From the NCBI GenBank assembly GCA_032622095.1, contig CP136065.1, positions 93,567,343 through 93,631,342 of the forward strand: a DNA stretch of 64,000 nt, written 5' to 3'. A program made the translations under genes and the position numbers. Below, one piece after another: positions 58,766 to 64,000 of this stretch. This stretch comes from Siphonodentalium dalli (taxonomy: Eukaryota > Mollusca > Scaphopoda > Gadilida > Siphonodentaliidae). Under the pieces are notes generated by a model that saw only the letters and a program-made list of their open reading frames with translations, was not told the DNA's origin and ran no database searches. Position 1 is the stretch's first letter. Each line of letters opens with the position of its first letter.

Positions 58766-60010
58766 TGTTGGCTTAAGGTTATAAAAAGCACACAAAAAAT
58801 GATAGCAATTTTCAGAAGAAAAACGCACCCGCACACTTCTCGTGTATACATTTCCAATCAAAATATGACCGTTGTCGTACTTATCGAGTTTCGCTGTCGC
58901 GTTAGAAAAGTACGATTATTTAGTTCGTGATATAGAGATAATTCTGATAAACCAACGGTCTGGCTGGACCAGGTTTACTCCATCGGCGCGGCCTCGGGTT
59001 TAAACCATGAACGCGGAAATTTTCCGTAAATCAGTTCAAGTATAAACCGGAGATGAAGAATCTTGCATCTAGGTTTCATTCAGAGAATTTAGTGAAGTGT
59101 CGTCTCGATACTGCTTCAGTCTGCATAGAAAAATAAAGAGCGTTAAAAAACAAAACATCCATGATATGGCAAAAATAAAGAGCGTTTACGCACTTCTTGT
59201 GCAAACAATTTAAAACAACAGTAAAATTGCTGACTTTGGCATTCTTATACAGAGTATATAAAGCCCTATGGATCGGTATTTGTGTATATATCGACCTATA
59301 ATATCCCTCCTGCCAAATTACGTAAACATAACTTCGAAGCATGTGCGTTGAAAGCCTCGTCGTGATTTCAGCCTCAAATTCCGAAGATAAAAAATACGTC
59401 GATAAATATGTTAAATTAGTCCGGGAGCCAAGAAGGTTTAATTTGAACTGTTGAGTGCGAAAGGTTTTATCTGAATTATGACCTGAATAATCGGGAGGAC
59501 CGCGCTTACAGAACAAACCCAATTCTTAAGTTCTGCAATTAAACCTGGATGCACCCATGCATACTACACTGATCATAAAAACATACCTAACTCGTAGTTA
59601 AATTCGCGCAGTACATACTATTTTTCGCACACCGATGGGTGCGCGAATTTAAAACTGAGCGAAAAATATTACGACTCATGAGTTTATACCAAATCAAAGG
59701 GGAGATCAGCTTATTGAGCTACATGTACATACAGTACAGACGGTTGGACTGAATATAGACAATTATATTGACATGCGGTCATGCATTTAAATACCATCAT
59801 TCATACGTAAAATAATGGTATAAAGTCCAAGTTGAAATATATATGTGTTCTCGTTTGTTCCAATATGCGATTCCGTAATCTTGAATAAGAATAAAATCAA
59901 CTAACTTGTCAATGAATATTTACTGTAGGAAGGGTTAAGTCGTGTCAAAACTGTTTAAATGTGTTGTTCTCCCTATAGAACCATCTGTGCATTGTGGTGA
60001 GATCCAACCT
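58766..60010. other. No supported gene
   Basis: The 148-residue minus frame at 59076-59522 includes repeated AACGCTCTTTAT motifs (also at 1022 and 1064) and has no supporting signal. An inverted pair TTAAATTCGCGC/GCGCGAATTTAA lies at 59599-59652. A family C fragment ends in TTAA at 59938. Confidence 0.4.
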
Positions 60011-60019
60011 GTTCTCCTG

Positions 60020-60265
60020 AAAATAAACTCATATTGAACTTATTTCAAAAACACAAATAAGCCCATATCGGGTTTTTAACGTTCTGTACACTGCTCTATA
60101 TGAACCTAAATCGAATTATCAGATATTTATATCGTGTTGCCACTGTTGTCCGCGCCATGAAACGGAATAACGGGCATAAGTCCCAATGTGGTCTTATTTC
60201 AGAATAAAATGAGTCCAATATGAACCAATGTGAATATTTCGGTCCACTATGAACCTATTTGTACC
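60020..60265. repeat. Inverted-repeat element, family N, copy 2
   Basis: AAATAAGCCCATATCGGGTT, AACGGAATAACGGGCATAAG and CCACTATGAACCTATTTG match 34561-34815 in inverted sense. Confidence 0.5.
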
Positions 60266-60424
60266 TTGAATCATCAGCTATTCAAACACTGGAAAATGGC
60301 TTACGAGCATGTGTAAAACACTGCCAACATTTCCCATTAGAATGAACATCAATGTCGCTATCAGGCGTATGGGATTTCTACCAATTGAAAATTAACTTCA
60401 TACGAGGAAACTCATATTCATTCA

Positions 60425-60525
60425 TTGCAAGACCTCATTCGTCGCCCGTGTGGGCGTCGAACCCCGCTCGAAATGATTGCGCTGAAACTGCGCCAACACG
60501 TCTTCTTTGGAAGAAAACCATTCTG
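60425..60525 (-). repeat. Possible tRNA-derived SINE fragment
   Basis: On the minus strand, GTTGGCGCAGTTTCAGCGC resembles a pol III A box and GGGGTTCGACGCCC a B box, about 20 bases apart. It is too short for a functional tRNA, so a SINE head or chance. Confidence 0.3.
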
Positions 60526-60819
60526 CTTTGACGTATGCAGATGTAATATCATTGGTGGTGAAATATGACCTTCTTGAGTTCATCTTGGAATTCATGGACA
60601 CTGGTATACTTTTCGTATATAGCAAACAGCAGTTGAAGTACATTGTATTATATATAGTCAACCATTGAAAGGTGTTTACATAATTATACTGTTGATGAAT
60701 GCTGTCAGCAATAACCCGTCCCTGTTCTTGGAGTGCCATTTTTACCATATGTCTTGTATAGTCAGGTTCGAAAATCTAAAAAAGCTTCTAGAAACAAAGG
60801 TGCGGGAATTTTTCTTTCA

Positions 60820-61400
60820 AAAGCTTTTGAGAATTGTTTCTAAAGGTATTTTTTATGCTGATTTCAAAAACCAATGTTGGCAAGTTGACAAATTATCATT
60901 TCTGGTAAAATATGGCAATTCAAACTGGCCGCTATCAAAACAAAGTCTAACTTTACGATTGTTGTTATGTGTTGCTCTAAGACGTTCGAATATTGAGTAT
61001 TTCCGTACTTTCGAATGAATTGGAGCAAGAAGTATACACAGAACATATGTGGTAATTTAAAGTGAACATATTTAACATTTAATCCCATTTATGCCCAAAA
61101 AAATTACAAAAAACATGAATTTTATAAATTATTGTGGTCTTAAATGGCAGAAAGTGAAATATTTTGGAAACGTATCCTTCAAATGGTATAGACAGTTGTG
61201 TCTAAATGTAATTTGTAATCTCATTCCAAAAAACAATGTTGGCAACTTGACATATAATTATTTCTGAACTAAAATGACAATTCAAAATGGCTGATATAAT
61301 AATCAGTTAAAAATTCGAAAATTATCAGTAATATTATGAAACTGGTTCATCAACACCCAATGCGACACAATTTGCCATCATATAGCCAAAAATGGTCACA
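60820..61400. repeat. Tandem repeat, period about 362 bp
   Basis: CAATGTTGGCAAGTTGACA at 60872 and CAATGTTGGCAACTTGACA at 61234, each followed by ATTATTTCTG-type sequence and TGGC(A)AATTCAAA. Confidence 0.7.
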
Positions 61401-61407
61401 AAAAACC

Positions 61408-62156
61408 TTATTTATTATTGCAGTCAGTTCCACAATTGCAAAGTGGTGTGCAGGGTAACTCTGATTTTCTGCATGTACACCTTGCTGTTACACACCCCTT
61501 CTTGCACCCACATTTGATTATTTCGAGACATGATTTTTGGAATGGGTTCTAGTGACATCATGGTTGGATCTAATTGACCATTTTCTTCTTTCCATCCCAT
61601 TGTTGAAGGACTCGGTAATGTTTGCACATGCATGCATGGTTGCTTGTTTCCAAACTATAACCTGGTAGTTTGTTCTCAAAAGGTGGTAATGAAATAAGTC
61701 ACTGGTTGGTGGAAGCTTTTCAGGAGATTCAGTCCGAGGGAACATCCTGAATCTTGCATTGTTGAGTTTTGCATCTGAAACTCCATACAACGTGCATACA
61801 AAATGTTCAGCACTTTCAATTGTTTCAGTGGATATTGCAATATTACCAACACCCTTTAAGAGTTCACAACATTCCAGGTAAATCTTCCATGCGGATCGTT
61901 TACACACCCCATATATGAACGAAGTTGAATCACACCATGTTAAAGCATGAAACGCAAGAATATAGTTCAGAGCGTCGCTCGGTATTTGGGTGGCAACATC
62001 CCTGATGGGTATAATTTTAGGGCTTTTGGAAGTTCCAGCCATCATGAACACATCACAATTTGCATGAAATTTGTCTAGGTAACCAAGCAATAACACTAGA
62101 ACATCGACGTCCCTCCTTACCACAATAACCTGTTTCAGATTGCACCCCATATGCAA
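61408..62156 (-). pseudogene. Frameshifted remnant of an invertebrate multicopy gene ending in a CXC (tesmin/TSO1-like) motif
   Basis: The long frame reads VIVVRRDVDVLVLLLGYLDK, then IPIRDVATQIPSDALNYILA, FHALTWCDSTSFIYGVCK and LPPTSDLFHYHLLRTNYQVI. This D-x-DVLVLLL / FHALT-CD-TS / LPPT pattern is familiar from a large, poorly characterised family of invertebrate proteins. In intact members a linker with PSP..GW.E..GQL precedes a cysteine-rich end. Here that linker (TLPSPSTMGWKEENGQLDPT) is in a second frame after a CATG-repeat slip near 61630. The end, IIKCGCKKGCVTARCTCRK then LPCTPLCNCGTDC, is in a third frame after an A-run near 61540, stopping at 61408. The N-terminal part is missing; homology fades near 62170. 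Two frameshifts and 5' loss mark it as a dead copy unless they are assembly errors. Confidence 0.8.
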
Positions 62157-62468
62157 TGAAGAGGCCGTGGTAAGTATTATAATATAAAATTAGTAGATTT
62201 GGACATAAGTCCAAATTTTATGAATAAATTATACACGTCTTAATTGTTTACGTGTACCCAACCGTCCGCAATTTATGTAATTAACTCATCAACATATAGC
62301 TCTCTTGATGTTTTTTGTATAAACTCAGGAGTCGTACTATTTTTCGCTCTGTCCAAGTGGCTTTCAATTTCTTAATCTATTCCAAAAAGAAGCATAATTG
62401 TTGCTCTATATGCTACTGTGATGCACCCATATTGTGATCAATATGTGTAGATATAGTTCGAACAGAAG

Positions 62469-62923
62469 GGTGTAGTTTGACCAGGCGGTGGACGTTGTCG
62501 TATTGGCGAGCCCGTGCGGCGCCCGCTTCGCGCATGCGCATGCGAGATCTCGGAAACGGGTGGAGCTATCGACTTGAAATTTGGTATGTGAATGTATCTT
62601 GCCCCGGATACGAATTTTATCGGGTCGCCGAGCCCGTGCGACGCCAGCTTCGCGCATGCGCAGACGAGATCTCGGAAACGGGTGGAGCTATCGACTTGAA
62701 ATTTGGTATGTGAATGTATCTTGCCTCGGATACGTTTTTTATCTGGTCGCCGAGCCCGTGCGACGCCAGATTCGCGCATGAGCAGACCAGATCTCGGAAA
62801 CGGGTAGAGCTATCGACTTGGAATTTGGTTTTTGAATAGCCCGGACAACGTCGGCCTTGGTAGAGCTATCGACTTGAAATTTGGTTTTTGAATAGCCCGG
62901 ACAACGTCGGGCTCATCGGCTAG
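62469..62923 (+). mobile_element. Helitron, tandem member 1 (5' truncated)
   Basis: Three units of about 122 bases (AGATCTCGGAAACGGGT at 62544, 62667, 62789) match the 38.3-38.8 kb element. It ends with AGCCCGGACAACGTCGGGCT, CATCGG, CTAG at 62923. The 5' TC end is not recognised. Confidence 0.82.
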
Positions 62924-63848
62924 TCTATTATATATTTTGGAAGATCTGTCTGTGTATCTGTCTGTGTGTGTGTGTGTGTGTTCGCGATGAACTCGAAAAC
63001 GGCCAAGCCGATTTCGATGAAACTTGGTATGTGGGGGTATTTTCGGCCGGGGGGTGGCATGGGCCTATTAATTTGTCCGTGCGACGTGACCTTGACCTTG
63101 AAATCGGGTAATTTCAAGGTCAAACGCCCGAATATCACGGGATTTCGATGAAACTTGGTATGTGGGGGTACATAAGGCCGGGGAGTGGCATAAACCTATT
63201 AATTTGCCCGTGCGATGTGACCTTGACCTTGAAATCGGGTCATTTCAAGGTCAAACGCCCGAATATCACGGGATTTCGATGAAACTTGGTATGTGGGGGT
63301 ACTTTCGTACGGGGAGTCTTATAAGCACATTCATTTGCCCGTGCGACGTGACCTTGACCTTGAAATCGGGTCAATTCAAGGTCATATCGCCAATTTTGAT
63401 GGGATTTCGACGAAATTTGATAAGTGGGGTTACTTTTGTCCACTGAGTGTTTTGAACGGGTCGAGTCTTGACCCCGACCTGACCTTGACCTTCAAAATGA
63501 TCAATTCAAGGTCAAATCGGGTAAACCGGATGGATTTCGACGGGCACGTTTGTCGGGTACTTTTGTCCGGGCAGTGTTTTGGACCCCACTTGACATTGAC
63601 CTTCAAAATGGACAATTCAAGGTCAAAGCCCGGACGAAGTCGGGTCACCCCGACCTGACCTTGACCTTCAAAATGATCAATTCAAGGTCAAATCGGGTAA
63701 AACCGGATGGATTTCGACGGGCACGTTTGTCGGGTACTTTTGTCCGGGCAGTGTTTTTGGACTGGTCAAATCGTGACCCCACTTGACCTTGACCTTCAAA
63801 ATGGACAATTCAAGGTCAAAGCCCGGACGAAGTCGGGTCACCTTCTAA
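62924..63848 (+). mobile_element. Helitron, tandem member 2 (925 bp)
   Basis: Begins TCTATTATATATTTTGGAAG immediately after CTAG of member 1. It ends with GCCCGGACGAAGTCGGG, TCACCTT and CTAA at 63848, immediately followed by the next TC. The body is a 131-bp tandem repeat (GATTTCGA at 63010, 63141, 63272, 63403, 63533), each unit with an inverted TTGACCTTGAAAT/ATTTCAAGGTCAA pair. No replicase or helicase frame. Confidence 0.85.
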
Positions 63849-64000
63849 TCTATTATATATTTTGGAAGATCTGTGTGTGTGTGAGGGTGTGTGTGTGTTC
63901 GCGATGGACTCGAAAACGGCTGAGCCGATTTCGATGAAACTTGGTATGTGGGGATACTTTCGGCCGGGGAGTGGCATGGGCCTATTAATTTGCCCGTGCG
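63849..64000 (+). mobile_element. Helitron, tandem member 3 (runs off window)
   Basis: Begins TCTATTATATATTTTGGAAG directly after CTAA. The next 150 bases repeat the start of member 2 (GTTCGCGATG(A/G)ACTCGAAAA, TTTCGATGAAACTTGGTATG). Confidence 0.88.

Noticed and set aside
59076-59522. 148-residue minus frame
   Set aside because: Random-looking composition, repeated AACGCTCTTTAT motifs, no splice or homology support.
60425-60525. Functional tRNA gene
   Set aside because: A and B box-like motifs are too close and no cloverleaf can be drawn; listed only as a possible SINE head.
62924-64000. CRISPR-like regular repeats of 131 bp
   Set aside because: Units are contiguous tandem repeats without unique spacers, inside Helitrons in a eukaryotic genome.

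Overview
This is an AT-rich, intron-bearing animal nuclear genome fragment, dominated by transposable-element debris. The signs are spliceosomal introns, Helitrons, dense short inverted-repeat elements, microsatellites and a block of degenerate vertebrate/invertebrate-type telomere repeats (TTAGGG units). Repeats of this style are common in marine invertebrates such as molluscs, brachiopods and hemichordates, but I cannot choose between phyla from the sequence alone. Nothing suggests a bacterial origin, and most long open frames here are chance or low-complexity.

Genes. The best-supported gene is the 3' part of a plus-strand gene (261-9042). Five introns with good splice sites join six short exons in one consistent reading phase. 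They encode the end of a pleckstrin-homology-like domain and a short C-terminal tail with a stop codon. In two introns the in-frame acceptor is the second of two closely spaced AGs. Converging on it is a minus-strand terminal exon candidate (11187-11591, unknown family). A single-exon candidate with a charged coiled-coil tail lies at 37263-37727, with a broken partial copy at about 39011-39135. At 61408-62156 (minus) is a frameshifted remnant of a known invertebrate multicopy family that ends in a tesmin/TSO1-like CXC cysteine motif.

Mobile elements. 0.4-16.4 kb: TTAA-flanked elements (ends CCCTTT or CCTCTTCGC, piggyBac-like) and hairpin elements, including a double-hairpin architecture near 15.4-16.4 kb. 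18-35 kb: a perfect foldback with a 10-bp target duplication, TTAA elements of about 500 bp, short Helitrons, a CpG-rich foldback and a 175-bp tandem array of hairpin elements. 35.8 kb: an interstitial telomeric insertion whose empty site is preserved in a related copy at 45.9 kb. 39.5-44.2 kb: a 4.7-kb inverted-repeat element with CACTGGGG ends and a 5-bp target duplication, itself full of nested insertions. 41.4-43.1 and 46.8-48.6 kb: two 1.8-kb composite elements built as terminal direct repeat, unrelated core, terminal direct repeat, each with a matching 4-bp target duplication. 52.5-53.5 kb: a hAT-like element with a GGACC-rich terminus. 62.4 kb to the end: head-to-tail Helitrons joined exactly CTRR to TC.

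The strongest candidates for something not described before are the paired composite elements with palindromic-ended direct terminal repeats, the Helitron concatemer and the double-hairpin elements. All calls are by eye; no searches were run.
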